Assembly: GCA_021399435.1 (NCBI GenBank)
Contig: JAJTUP010000023.1
Location: 806,001 to 870,000 of the forward strand
Length of the DNA stretch: 64,000 nt
Direction: 5' to 3'
Origin: Diaporthe sp. PMI_573
Lineage: Eukaryota; Ascomycota; Sordariomycetes; Diaporthales; Diaporthaceae
Program-made: the position numbers and the translations under genes
In this document: positions 44,856-55,476 of the stretch, one piece after another
How positions within the stretch are numbered: position 1 is the first letter of the stretch
Layout: each line of letters starts with the position of its first letter
Notes under the pieces: model-generated
Told to the model about the DNA's origin: nothing
The model's input: the letters and a program-made list of their open reading frames with translations, nothing else
Databases searched by the model: none

Positions 44856-45658
44856 GGTAATGACGATCGGCGGTCAACGGTGAGTAACAGTAAGGTTTGG
44901 AGGATTTCATCGAAGCTGTCGGTTAGAACATGAAATTTTGGGATTAGAGATCTCGATTGCTTCCGTGTATGAGCTGTACAGTGGTAAAAAGTCTATTCCT
45001 GGCACCAAAATGTTCAAAGAAACGGCTGGAGCCCACGAACGGGGTGCTTCCTACATTCGAGACAATGAACCCTAAATCTCATGACCAGCCAGATGCGGAG
45101 GACTGGTACAAGTGCAGTTCCACATTTTGGTAGACGCCCTTTGTCGCCAGCCTCAAGTAGCGGTACAAAGGTATTCATTCAATATGCTCGATGATGAATA
45201 TTTTCTGCCTGACTCCACCCAATTCTCTCTGGTTTGGTGTGTTGATCAGCCATTGCTGCCTACATGCGGAGTATTCATTCGGGAAAGGCGGATCCAATTT
45301 TTCTTCATTGTATCCTTGGAGATAATATATCGAGAGCAAAACGGAGGCGGTCACGTCGAAAATGTATACCCTGCCAGTTGCGCATTTTTCGTCTGCGACT
45401 GGGCAAAGGGACAATATTATGAATGGGCCGGCGTGCCCCGGGTTGGGAGCAAATCAAGGAAAAGTTGCCGCCAGGTGACCCTACGCTGCGCCATTTTGGG
45501 TTTGCCTGTACAGATTGTTGAATAATGTATGGTGTATCATATGACTGAACTTATGGAGCACAGCAAAGCTTTCCCCTCTCAAATATTCTCCAAGTCTCGT
45601 GAAGAAAGAAGCCGTGCACCTGGGTACTTACACGTACACGCGGAGGTATCGCGGTCAG
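44856..45658. other. intergenic, no clear gene
   Basis: A 137-codon + strand frame at 45112-45525 lacks any motif and is probably chance. Otherwise nothing recognised. Confidence 0.35.
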
Positions 45659-45778
45659 CTAGCCGTCCGCAGAGCCTCGATTACTTCCACACATGGGTTC
45701 CCAGTCGAAGACTGTCTTCTCGTAGCTGTCCCTGTGGCCCAGATCAAAGTTTCCAGTCTCCAGCAGCAGCGAGACCAT
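45659..45778 (-). pseudogene. ankyrin-repeat-like fragment
   Basis: The 39-aa minus-strand frame reads VSLLLETGNFDLGHRDSYEK then TVFDW. That is the order of one ankyrin repeat (xVxLLLETGxxDxxxRDxxxxTxxDW). No neighbouring repeats are open. It is probably a relic of a longer ankyrin gene; chance similarity is possible. Confidence 0.35.
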
Positions 45779-46039
45779 CTAGATCCCCCTCCTCGCAAAC
45801 ATCGCCGTGTGAGTTGCTTTACCACTTTCATATTGTACTGCTTGGGAATTCTCATGGACATTGACTGTACTTGTCTAGGACTGCGAGCATGAAATAAAAG
45901 GATTTTTGATTGTAAAACTCACCCGTTGTATTAAATAACAATCTTTTTCTACAGAACTTACCTGGCCTTGGCCGGCCGCACAACCATATGCATTAAGCAA
46001 CGATGAGACCTTGTCATCCTGGATTTCGATATTCTTGAC

Positions 46040-46639
46040 TCACCACCACTTACGAGTAATAGTCGGGTAGGTATCCAATTGATCAATGGCCTTGTCTATC
46101 CGCTTCTTGCAAAAAAGTAGAGCAAGTTTGATATCAAACTTCTTACTCTCGTCGGCCTCCTCGTGGTACTCAGCCCGGAGGGTCTTGAACTGCCCAAGCA
46201 TGTGATCAAGCAGATATTTATGCACGCTTGCGTTCGTTTCAATGGAGCAATCCAAACATTGCGGGGGCAGAGTACCCCCGAAGGGGAGCGTGTCCGGCGT
46301 ACTAAAGAGGTTCTCCCTGGTTAGTGGTCGGATGAGGCGCGTCGAGTGTGTGCAGAGTTGGTACTGCAGTGTAATTCTGCAGAACGGGCAACTTTTGTTG
46401 AAAGAAAACCAGTTTTTCAGACACTCATACCCTGCTATGTGCCCGCATGGCAAGATGGCCACAGTCTGGTCGTCGAGTCCCTTCTTCTGCGACCTTAGTA
46501 GTAGTTGACTCTCGTGGCAAATCCCGCAGTTACCGAGCTTCTCTGCATCAAGTGAGAGAGATACCTTTGGGCAGGGGATGTAATTAGGGTTCTCAACCTC
46601 AACCAGGAGAGACTCGAGCTCGACGTGTTGGAAAGCCAT
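46040..46639 (-). CDS. RING finger protein (probable E3 ubiquitin ligase)
   Basis: A 199-aa protein in one exon. The RING lies at residues 38-87: CGIC (38, 41), then LPCGHIAGYEC (Cys65, His67, Cys73), then CPFC (84, 87). The position usually filled by a fifth ligand holds Gly70 (GHIAGYEC), a variation seen in a number of fungal RING proteins, so zinc binding may differ or use another residue. The C-terminal 75 residues are helical and charged (YHEEADESKKFDIKLALLFCKKRID). RING proteins usually recruit E2 enzymes for ubiquitylation; partner and target are unknown. A TATA-like TATTATATAT (minus strand, about 46727-46740) lies roughly 95 bp upstream of the ATG. Confidence 0.8.
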   Translation of the reverse strand: MAFQHVELESLLVEVENPNYIPCPKVSLSLDAEKLGNCGICHESQLLLRSQKKGLDDQTVAILPCGHIAGYECLKNWFSFNKSCPFCRITLQYQLCTHSTRLIRPLTRENLFSTPDTLPFGGTLPPQCLDCSIETNASVHKYLLDHMLGQFKTLRAEYHEEADESKKFDIKLALLFCKKRIDKAIDQLDTYPTITRKWW

Positions 46640-47477
46640 GATGAACTCGGAATGGTAGTAGTTGTAAACAGTTGACGTGTCAATTGATCAATGTTGAATC
46701 TCAAATGCGTTGCTGCTGCCCATGGTGAACATATATAATAGCATGTTGTCAAAAGCATCTTTTCAGACAATGCCAGAGTTGTTGTTTATTTCTTTTAATT
46801 TGCTTTGTCTGTCTGTCCGCTTGGTGTTTGTTATGCTCAAAGAGACGAACGCTTTGAGATGCATTGTGAAATAATATCATTGTTCCTTTGTCGACTTGTC
46901 CCTCCTTCCAAAAGACCCACAATTTGGCTAATAACCCAAACAGCGATGACGAAGCCGCTGCTGAAGTGTCACTGTTGCGGTAAAATGGCGCTGGATAAAC
47001 TTGGTTCCAGCCAGGGTGTGCTCTGGTGTAGTGTCATCGATGGGCCCGACCCATCAAACCACGGCTGTGCATGCCCGCAGAGCCGCTCCCCAACAGTTTG
47101 TTTGACTCAGTGTGAAGCCAGCCAATGGGGAGGCAGCCATTTCCACTTAGCGGCCGCATCGCGAGTGAGATGATTGTATGCAAGATCTCATGCCAAGCGG
47201 GTTAAGGTTCTGGTTACCTCGGTTTTCAGCGGTTGAGATGCGCCCCTCAAGGTACCCGTGTCTCCTTCAGCTGCGCGAAGAAGTCTGGTCGCTGAGGCAA
47301 GCCCTCGTTAGGGGCCACATGCATGCAGGTGAACACACAGGTGCGGGGGTCCCTCGACTCACCCCAGCGACTGTAACAGCGACTGAGTGCTTTTCTCGTG
47401 CGAATTGAGTGACATGCTGCCAGATGTGACATGCATGTAGTTTTCCTCACATTTCTACCCAAGGACCAGTTGACAAC
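46640..47477. other. intergenic region between RING gene and bioB
   Basis: The two genes diverge, so this 838-bp stretch carries both promoters. The frames inside it (for example 46805-47173) have no domain. Confidence 0.4.
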
Positions 47478-48811
47478 ATGTTGTCCCCTGCCGGATCAGC
47501 TTTGCGCCTGACGCTCTCACGAGCTCAGGCACCTGGACAACGGGTCGCCGTCGCTTCTCTGCTCTCCCGCCGGCCGAAAGGAGCAGCACGGATCCACAGT
47601 GGTGCTGCTATACCCGGCCGTCGTATGTCGACAGTAGTCGAGGACCGTGTCATCGAGAATGCACATGTGCCACCGCCTCCTCCCCGGCCTCAAGGTCCTG
47701 CGACGGACTCTGTTCTAGCGGAACGCCCGACGAGTGACATCCTCAAGCAGGCCGTCAAGGCCAATGGTATTCGCAATGACTGGGCAAAAGAGGAGATCGC
47801 GGCCATCTACAACCATCCGCTGATGGACCTGGCTTTTCAGGCGGCAAGTCCTCCCGAGTCTACTCAGACAAAACTCATATAAGCTGACCTGTCCCCTCTC
47901 ACCAGGGAACTGTTCATCGCCGGTTCCATAACCCGGCCGAGGTGCAGCTGTGCACGCTGATGAACATCAAGACGGGCGGGTGCAGCGAGGACTGCAGCTA
48001 CTGCGCCCAGTCGACGCGCTACCAGACGGGCGTCAAGGCGCAGCGCGTCGAGCCCGTCGAGGCGGTCCTTGAGGCCGCGCGCACCGCCAAGGCCAACGGC
48101 AGCACACGCTTCTGCATGGGCGCCGCGTGGCGGGACATGCGCGGGCGCAAGAACTCGCTCAAGAACATCAAGGCCATGGTCGAGGGCGTGCGCGCCCTGG
48201 ACATGGAGGTGTGCGTGACGCTGGGCATGATCGACGACCAGCAGGCGAAGGAGCTCAAGGAGGCCGGCCTGACCGCCTACAACCACAACGTCGACACCAG
48301 CCGCGAGTTCTACCCTTCTGTCATTACGACGCGCACCTACGACGAGCGGCTGAAGACGCTGTCGCACGTGCGCGACGCCGGCCTTAACGTGTGCTCCGGC
48401 GGCATCCTAGGGCTGGGCGAGAAGGCCGAGGACCACATCGGGCTCCTGCACACCGTGTCCACGCTGCCGTCGCACCCGGAGAGCTTCCCCGTCAACGCCC
48501 TCGTGCCTATCAAGGGGACCCCGCTGGGCGACAAGAAGCCTATCGAGTTCACGGCTATCCTGCGCACTATCGCCACGGCCCGCATCCTGATGCCTAGCAC
48601 CATCATCCGCATCGCCGCGGGCAGGAAGACGATGAGCGAGGAGAAGCAGGCCCTGTGCTTCATGGCTGGCGCCAACGCCATCTTTACCGGGGAGAAGATG
48701 CTGACTACGGAGTGCAATGGCTGGGATGAGGACGGTGAGATGTTCAACCGGTGGGGCCTCGTGCCTATGAAGAGCTTTGAGAAGAGCCCCAAGCCGCAGC
48801 CGGAGCTCTAG
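47478..48811 (+). CDS. bioB: biotin synthase, mitochondrial
   Basis: Two exons, 47478-47843 and 47906-48811, give 423 aa. The intron uses a rare GC-AG pair: donor GCAAGT, acceptor ACCAG. Joining it gives the conserved FQAGTVHRRFH, while any GT donor breaks it. Residues 1-60 are Arg/Ala rich and act as a mitochondrial import signal (SALRLTLSRAQAP...RRPKG). The radical-SAM cluster motif is CxxxCxxC at Cys148, Cys152 and Cys155 (GGCSEDCSYCAQS). Further marks are YNHNVDTSREFY, GGILGLGE and NALVPIKGTPL. It inserts sulfur into dethiobiotin to make biotin using SAM and Fe-S clusters. It is convergent with bioF with 83 bp between stops and completes the cluster. Confidence 0.96.
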
Positions 48812-48894
48812 GGGAGGGAGTCTGGCACATATATGTACATGAAAGTAGATCAAATCCGAAATAGACGCGAAACAAAATTTCTTTGCGTCCAAGA

Positions 48895-50466
48895 TCAGAG
48901 TCTCGCTTTTTCTAGTCCATCATCTCGAGTCGTCTCCTCCAGAAGGCCCTGCACCGGACGGCGTCGCGAGTGCTTTTCCTTCAGCTTTATATCCGCCCAC
49001 TCACCAATTGCCGTCACTAACCTTTCAACTTCCGGTTGTGAGTTTCCGGCGTGCAGGCACACTCTTACCCGCTCAGTCCCGTGTGGTACCGTGGGTGCTA
49101 CTATCGGGCGTATCATCAAGCCCTGCGCCTGGCAGTAACTAGCTAGACTGCGCGGGTGCGGCGTGAAAACAGGAATGATCGGAGATACGCTGTCTTCAAG
49201 CGGCCTCAAGGCCAGTATCGCAGGGGCTGAAGGGTCATCGGCAAGGCTCGAGACGACGAGAGAAAGCAGCCGATGGGTGAGACGGATGAGATGCTGGAGA
49301 TTCCCGAGCAAAACCTCAGTCCTGCCTGAAATCATAAAGTCGTACGAGGCTCTGATGCTGGCGAGGGATGGGAATGACATGGCTGTCGTGTATATCAAAG
49401 TCCGGGCGTAGTTTATGAGATATTCCCGAGCAATCTTCGAGCACAAAACGACCGCTACAGCCCTCGAATGCGGCTTGTTAGTACTATTCATGGCAGAAAA
49501 TGAGACATATGTGAACTCATGGGGCCGCAAAAATAGAAACAATGAAAACATGATGGACTCACCACCTTGACTGCCCACAGCCTTACCGAACGTCACGACC
49601 CGAGCAAAGACTTTGTCTTCGACGCCCAGCTCGCAACACAGACCTCTACCTCGCTTTCCAAAGATGCCCGTGGCATGTGCCTCATCCACAATGACATAGC
49701 CATTACCCTGCGGGAGCGCCTCATGGACGATATCGACCATGTCCCGCAGCGGTGCCAGGTCCCCATCCATGCTGTAGACAGCCTCCACAGCAACAAAGAC
49801 GTTGGCATTTCCCTCGCGCACCCCATGCTCCCCTCTGGCCAGGCCTTCCAGCACCTCACGGAGCCCATTGACACTGTTGTGCCTGAAGGGGACTCGCCGT
49901 GCGGCGGGCACACGCGACAGCCTCATGCCATCGTGGACGCTGGCGTGGATCAGCTCATCATAGACGATGAAGTCCCCAGGCTGTGGGGCGCACGAGAAGA
50001 GCCCCACATTGGCGTCAAAGCCCGAGGTGAAGAGCAGGGCGCTGGGGGAGTTGTGGTGCGCGGCGATGAGGGCCTCGAGCGAGTCCGCGAAGGGGTGGTT
50101 GCCGTCGAGGAGGCGGGACCCGCGCGACCCGAGCTGGGGCGGCGGCGGCTGAGACGTTGAGGGCTCCTCCTGCCCCAGGAGGTTGAGGAATGCCTTGCGA
50201 ATGTCGGGGTTGGTTGAGAGGGACAAGTAGTCATTGGAGGAGAAGTCGACCGTCCCTGGTGGGACTGTCGTGAGCCTGCGGAGCAGCGACCTGGAGCGAC
50301 GGCGCGAGATCAAGGACGAGAATGTCGACTCGAGGGCTGAGTGTGAGTCTTGGAGGGGCATGATCACCGACGTCCCGGGTTTAGATGACGACCAGAGGTT
50401 GCTCGCTCTCCTCTCACCTGGCAGGGGCGTCTTTAGTCTTCGCGACTGGAACTCAAATTCGCTCAC
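48895..50466 (-). CDS. bioF: KAPA synthase (8-amino-7-oxononanoate synthase), peroxisomal
   Basis: Minus-strand exons 49563-50466 and 48895-49454, with a 108-bp intron (GTGAGT...TGTAG), give 487 aa and join SQG to AVVLCSKIAREYL. It is a fold-type-I PLP enzyme that condenses pimeloyl thioester with alanine to KAPA. Marks are FSSNDYLSLS, GSRGSRLLDGNHPF, VYDELIHASVHDG, VDEAHATGIFGKRGRG and the PLP lysine Lys295 in VTFGKAVG. The C-terminus is EKARL: ARL is a PTS1 signal, matching the peroxisomal location known for fungal bioF, where beta-oxidation supplies the pimeloyl unit. A start at Met36 (50361, MPLQDSHSALES) may be the true one; the first 35 residues look like leader. It is divergent from bioDA. 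Confidence 0.93.
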   Translation of the reverse strand: MSEFEFQSRRLKTPLPGERRASNLWSSSKPGTSVIMPLQDSHSALESTFSSLISRRRSRSLLRRLTTVPPGTVDFSSNDYLSLSTNPDIRKAFLNLLGQEEPSTSQPPPPQLGSRGSRLLDGNHPFADSLEALIAAHHNSPSALLFTSGFDANVGLFSCAPQPGDFIVYDELIHASVHDGMRLSRVPAARRVPFRHNSVNGLREVLEGLARGEHGVREGNANVFVAVEAVYSMDGDLAPLRDMVDIVHEALPQGNGYVIVDEAHATGIFGKRGRGLCCELGVEDKVFARVVTFGKAVGSQGGESIMFSLFLFLRPHEFTYVSFSAMNSTNKPHSRAVAVVLCSKIAREYLINYARTLIYTTAMSFPSLASIRASYDFMISGRTEVLLGNLQHLIRLTHRLLSLVVSSLADDPSAPAILALRPLEDSVSPIIPVFTPHPRSLASYCQAQGLMIRPIVAPTVPHGTERVRVCLHAGNSQPEVERLVTAIGEWADIKLKEKHSRRRPVQGLLEETTRDDGLEKARL

Positions 50467-50888
50467 TCCTCAGCACCGAAACTCGAGTTCTCCGAAGCCC
50501 GATACCGCAACCAGCCTCTGTATCCCAAGATGAACAAAGGCCAGGCGGAGCTTAGCCTTGGATCTGCATTTGAACCCTTGCGTTCTGCACCTCAACAAAT
50601 CTTAATCGAATGGACTACTGGGTACGTAGCCTAAGTAGACTACCAGGTCCTGGTGGAAGTCACCGCTCGCCCGAGCTGTGAACCCTGACCCTTGTCCAGC
50701 GACCATCCCCCTCCCCTCCCCGGCTCCAGACGGGTTTGCATGGTGGGGTATCGAGGAGCTCGAGGTCGAGATGAGCAAGCTCAAGTGCCTCATGGTCCTA
50801 TCCTGCCACCCCCATTGAGGCCTATCGATGCTGCACACTCACCTCATTCGAGGCAGACGCGAGGAACCTCAGTCTTGCTTCCGTACCC
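50467..50888. promoter_or_regulatory. shared divergent promoter of bioF and bioDA
   Basis: 422 bp separate two divergent biotin genes. This arrangement would allow coordinated expression. I see no strong TATA box and cannot name a regulator site. Confidence 0.6.
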
Positions 50889-53604
50889 ATGGGCGTACGC
50901 ACCGCGCCCGTTGGCGGGCTGCTCTGGCCGTCACTGCGCGTCGTGCAGATCTGGGGCGCCAACACTGACGTCGGCAAGACTGTCTTGTCAACCCTCCTCT
51001 GCCTCGGTGTTCTCAATAGGCGCCCCAAAGAAGGCGTGCATTATCTCAAACCCGTGTCCACGGGCCCCCGAAGCGATGCCGATTCACATTACGTCCATAA
51101 AGTGGTTTCGAAGTTCAGCTATTCAATGAAACCACACTGGTTCGACAGTGACACAATTGTCCAGTACGACGATCCGGTCAGCCCTCATATCGCCGCATTC
51201 AAGTCCGAGCAGGTAAGCCAAGACCAACTTCTTTTCGGTTTCTTACCTGTGTGTTGGGTATTCCGCTGACTCGTCTGCGGTGGCAAAGGGCATTTTCTCC
51301 GACCAGGACTTGCTTGCTGCCATACATTCCCATGCCTCCAAACATGCTGCCGCCCTGAAGCCGCGGCACGGCCCTCGTAGCTGGCTCTTTTGCGAGACTG
51401 CTGGCGGTGTGCATTCTCCCGGCCCGTCTGGCACCTCCCAGGCAGACCTGTACCGCCCCCTGAGGCTGCCTGCTGTCCTGGTCGGCGACCACAAACTGGG
51501 AGGCATCTCCGCAACTATCAGCGCATTTGAATCACTCCACCTGCGCGGCTACGATGTCGAGTCTGTGCTCCTGCTCAAGAACGAGCAATATCGAAACCAT
51601 GAGTACCTCACATCGTATTTTCAGGACCGGGCAATCCCCTGCACCGCCGTGCGCCCACCGCCTGAGCGTCTTAACGACCGTGCAAAGGATTTCAGCTCAA
51701 TGCACGGTTATTACGACTCCATTGCCAAGTCTCATCCCATCAAGGACGTTTTGCAGAATCTGAACAAGAATCATCAGAGGCGCATCAAAGACCTCCATGA
51801 CATGGCAAAGGATGCTCAGAAGACGATATGGTACCCTTTCACACAACAGAAGCTGCTGACAACCGACAAGATCACCGCCATCGATTCCGCGTACGGTGAC
51901 TACTTCCAGACGTTTTCCCCCACTCCCCAGGCTCCGGAAGACTTTGACCGCAAGCTGCCCAATGAAACCAGCTGGCAAGCACGCAGGCGCACCGAGGAAT
52001 TCGACTGGAAAGCACTATCGACGCCCTGTCTTCGCCCTTCTTTTGATGGATCTGCTTCCTGGTGGACTCAAGGTCTCGGCCACGCCAACCCGCAACTGAC
52101 CCTTGCCGCCGCGTATGCCGCTGGCCGCTACGGACACGTCATGTTTGCTGAGGCCATCCACGAACCAGCACTGAAGCTTGCCAAGCTCCTTCTCCGTCAA
52201 CTGGAAAACCCGCGCCTTTCTCGTGTCTTCTACTCCGACAATGGATCTACCGGTACCGAAGTGGCTATCAAGATGGCCCTCCGTGCAGCCCGGCTACGGT
52301 ATGGCTGGGGTCCGAGAGAGGAGTTGAGCATCCTTGGCCTAAAGGGCAGTTATCATGGGGACACCATCGGTGCAATGGACTGCTCTGAGCCCGGAACTTA
52401 CAACGAGAAGATCGAGTGGTACAAGGGTAAAGGCTACTGGTTCGACTTCCCGACGGTCAAGATGACCAACGGAAAGTGGGAAATTGACGTGCCGGCCGAA
52501 CTCCGCGGCGATGGGAGCTCAGCAGCCGAGACAGAGTTCTCTGGCCTAGGTGAGATATTCGACTTGAAAGCGCGCGCGGAAACAGATTTGTACCAAGACT
52601 ATACCAGCTACATCACCCGCACGCTCGAGGGCCTCCGAGACCAAGGGTACAAATTTGGCGCGCTAATGCTCGAGCCGGTCGTGCTGGGAGCTGGCGGCAT
52701 GATGCTGGCCGATCCGCTCTTCCAGCAGGCTCTCGTGGATGTGGTCCGGAGCAACCCCAAGCTCTTCTCCGAGTCCAGCTCTGCCCCTGATCCCGAGGAC
52801 CACAAGTCCTGGAAAGGGCTCCCTGTTGTCTTCGACGAGGTCTTCACTGGTCTTTATCGCCTCGGCAGCCCCAGCTCTGCCAAACTCCTCGGCGTCCACC
52901 CAGACATCACCGTCCACGCTAAGCTACTGACAGGCGGTCTCATCCCTCTTGCTGCTACCGTCGCCTCAGAGTCCATCTTCCGCTGTTTCGAGAGTGACGA
53001 TAAGAGCGATGCCCTGCTGCATGGGCACAGTTACACTGCCCACGCGGTTGGCTGCCAGGTAGCCATTGAGAGTTTGACAACGATGAAGCGTATGGAGAGC
53101 GGCGGCGCATGGGGGGCGTTCCAGAAAGACTGGGCAGATGGAGTCTTACCTCATCTGCTTGGACAGGACGAGGTGGACCAAAGGCCTGCTGTGTGGAGTG
53201 TCTGGGGCCGGGACTTTGTAAAGGAGTTGTCCACCAGGACAGACCAAGTGGAGGGTCTCTGGGCCCTGGGAAGCGTGCTGGCGATCCATGTCAAGGATGC
53301 CGCAGGCTCTGGTATGTTCAAACCCTCTCTACAAAATACTTTTGAAACATTGCTTACACAGGCAACAGGTTACAAGTCAAACGCCTCTCGTGCCCTGCAG
53401 GCTGAGCTCCTGGGGGGCGCCAATGATATCATGGGCTCCAACGTGCATTCGAGGGTCTTGGGCAACGTACTGTACCTGATGACGTCTCAGACAACTCATG
53501 TCGACACGGTCAGGCAGCTCGAGAAGCGGCTGCTACGTGCCGAGGCACTTGGAGGATCGCCAGAAGAGGAAGAGGCGAAGACGGAAACGGAGACAGGCTG
53601 CTAA
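50889..53604 (+). CDS. bioDA: bifunctional dethiobiotin synthetase / DAPA aminotransferase
   Basis: Three exons, 50889-51212, 51289-53311 and 53369-53604, give 860 aa. The last intron (57 nt, GTATGT...AACAG) has no stop and could be read as coding, but splicing restores AAGSGYKSNASRALQ. The N-terminal domain is BioD: P-loop GANTDVGKT at about 23-31, then HYLKPVSTG and FCETAGGVHSPG, ligating CO2 to DAPA with ATP. From about residue 290 follows BioA, a class-III aminotransferase: WYPFTQQ, SWWTQGLGHANP, FYSDNGSTGTEVAIKMALR, GSYHGDTIGAMD, VFDEVFTGLYRLG and the PLP-lysine region HAKLLTGGLIPLAAT. It converts KAPA to DAPA using SAM as amino donor. The fusion is the usual fungal and plant form and should act in mitochondria. 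Confidence 0.95.
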
Positions 53605-54270
53605 AGGCTCGAACATGGATTCTGACGTCTCAAACCAACACACTTCCTGATCTCACTGTATATAATTTGAATTGATCTGCTCAAAGCTACAGATGAGGCG
53701 CGGCATTGCCCGACTGCCTCTTATGTCCGCCGTTGGTGAGTCGCCCGCGTCAAGGAATCCGAGGCCGCTTCGCACAGATGTAGCAGCCATATAGTTCACC
53801 AAATTGGTCATGCCAGCACATGCGACCATATCCACAAGAAAATATCGGATCCCGTTCGCTCTCCTGTAATCAAGCTTGTGAGAGGCAGATTAGTAGTTGG
53901 GTCGGTGACGACCAGCGAATCCCTGCTGTTGCATGTTTTTTCTTTCCTTTTCTTTTTTTCTCGGTCCACAGCCTGTGGGCCACCTGGACGGACCGTGTGG
54001 GGAAGCTGTTGGTGGGGTCTCTGAGTCGCCTGAATGCATATAAGATGATTGGCTCAGCGCTCTCTTGCCCACCGTGGACCTTACTCTCACTTAGGTATGG
54101 AGTCTCTGCAGTGCAGTGGTCTGTCTTTGCGGCTCAACTATCAGCAAGAAATTCCATCTATATATCATGGTCTCCATTCCCCGTGGAATTCGAGCCTCAT
54201 AACAGATCTCGAAGACTTTGGCCACTGGACAGCTTCAAATGCATTGCGAGTTGATCCTACACAACATTCC
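53605..54270. other. convergent 3' intergenic region
   Basis: 666 bp between bioDA and the dehydrogenase gene. No gene; overlapping short frames only. Confidence 0.4.
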
Positions 54271-55476
54271 TCAAGCAATGCGATGAATAAGTTCCCGCCC
54301 GTCAAGCCACCGCTCCACATTCTCAGCAGTCTCAGCATACCAAGCGTTCATCAGGTCCTCATTCATATAGCCCATGTGCGGCGTCGTCAAAACCTTGGAC
54401 CTCCCATCCTTGCCCCAGTAATCAGCCCTCCTCCATGGACTGTCCCGCGGCAGTGGCTCAACATCAAACACATCCATAGCAGCACCACGGATCCCGCCCC
54501 TCTCCAGCACATCCACCAGCGCGGCCTGGTCGACCAGCGGGCCGCGCGAGGTGTTGACCAGCAGGGCCGAGGGCTTCATCATGGCCAGCTCCCGCTTTCC
54601 GACGAGCCCGCGCGACCGCCCGCTCAGCACATAGTGCAGGCTCACGGCGTCCGCGCCGGAGAAGAGCTCGTCCTTGCTTACCGCCCGGAACGTCTTGGTG
54701 CCGCCGGGTCCCTCATCCGGTGAAAGACCCACCTGTGCGGCCATCTGGTCCGCCCTCGCCTGCGTCAGGTTCTCGCTCCAGCACGTCACGCGCATCCCCC
54801 ACGCAAGGTGCCCGATGCGCGCCACCGCCGCGCCGAGCCGGCCCAGCCCCACGACGCCGAGGGTCAGCCCCGTCAGGCCCGTGGCCAGGCTGCTCTGCCA
54901 GGCTGAGGCTACACCACCACCCCCGGAGCCGGAGGCCTTGATCGCCGCGTCGTCAGCGGCGACGTTGCGCGCCAGCGCCAACAAGAGGGCCCACGCGTGC
55001 TGCGTGGTAGGGTGCCCCCCTCCGCGGCGGATGTCCGGCCTCCGAGCGGCATCGCCGTCATCGGTGCGGCCCTTCCCCGGGGCCGCGACGACGGCGATTC
55101 CCAGCTCCTTGGCGGCGGCGAGGTCGAACTCCTCGAATTGGGTGCCTGTCGCGAGGAGCACCCTCAGGTTGGGCAGCCTGCGGAGCAGGTCGCCGGGGAA
55201 GGCGGTGCGCTCACGCATGGCCGAGATGAGACCATATGGCTCGAGGCGCTTGACTAGTTGGGTGGTTGAGGCTTCGTCTGCTGGCACGATGGTGTCCTTG
55301 TAGGTGTCTATCTGCAGGCGGGAGGCGGGGATGTGGGAGAAGTGCGGGGCTGAGGTGTCGAGATAGTCGTCGATTATCGCCAGCTTGTGGGGGGCCGGGA
55401 CGCTGGCTATGGTGCGTCTGCTGCTGCGGGGTACTGGCCGCAGGGCAAGTGGTCTGGCTAGTGACAGGGCCTTCAT
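54271..55476 (-). CDS. D-isomer-specific 2-hydroxyacid dehydrogenase
   Basis: From the ATG at 55476 (MKALSLARPLALRP) this gives 401 aa. The longer frame to 55644 has a Cys-rich leader without family resemblance. The N-terminal Arg/Ser-rich 25 residues could be a mitochondrial signal. The Rossmann motif is GVVGLGRLGAAVARIG, preceded by HAWALLLALARN. Catalytic residues are Arg in VNTSRGPLVDQ, Glu in DVFDVEPLP and His in TTPHMGYMN. The enzyme reduces 2-oxo acids or oxidises D-2-hydroxy acids with NAD(P). The substrate is not evident: phosphoglycerate, glyoxylate and other oxo acids are all possible. It is convergent with bioDA, with no known biotin role. A Gly/Ser-rich insert (GSGGGGVAS) sits before the NAD fold. 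Confidence 0.85.
   Translation of the reverse strand: MKALSLARPLALRPVPRSSRRTIASVPAPHKLAIIDDYLDTSAPHFSHIPASRLQIDTYKDTIVPADEASTTQLVKRLEPYGLISAMRERTAFPGDLLRRLPNLRVLLATGTQFEEFDLAAAKELGIAVVAAPGKGRTDDGDAARRPDIRRGGGHPTTQHAWALLLALARNVAADDAAIKASGSGGGGVASAWQSSLATGLTGLTLGVVGLGRLGAAVARIGHLAWGMRVTCWSENLTQARADQMAAQVGLSPDEGPGGTKTFRAVSKDELFSGADAVSLHYVLSGRSRGLVGKRELAMMKPSALLVNTSRGPLVDQAALVDVLERGGIRGAAMDVFDVEPLPRDSPWRRADYWGKDGRSKVLTTPHMGYMNEDLMNAWYAETAENVERWLDGRELIHRIA

Noticed and set aside
45112..45525. 137-codon + strand frame
   Set aside because: No recognisable fold or codon bias; likely chance.
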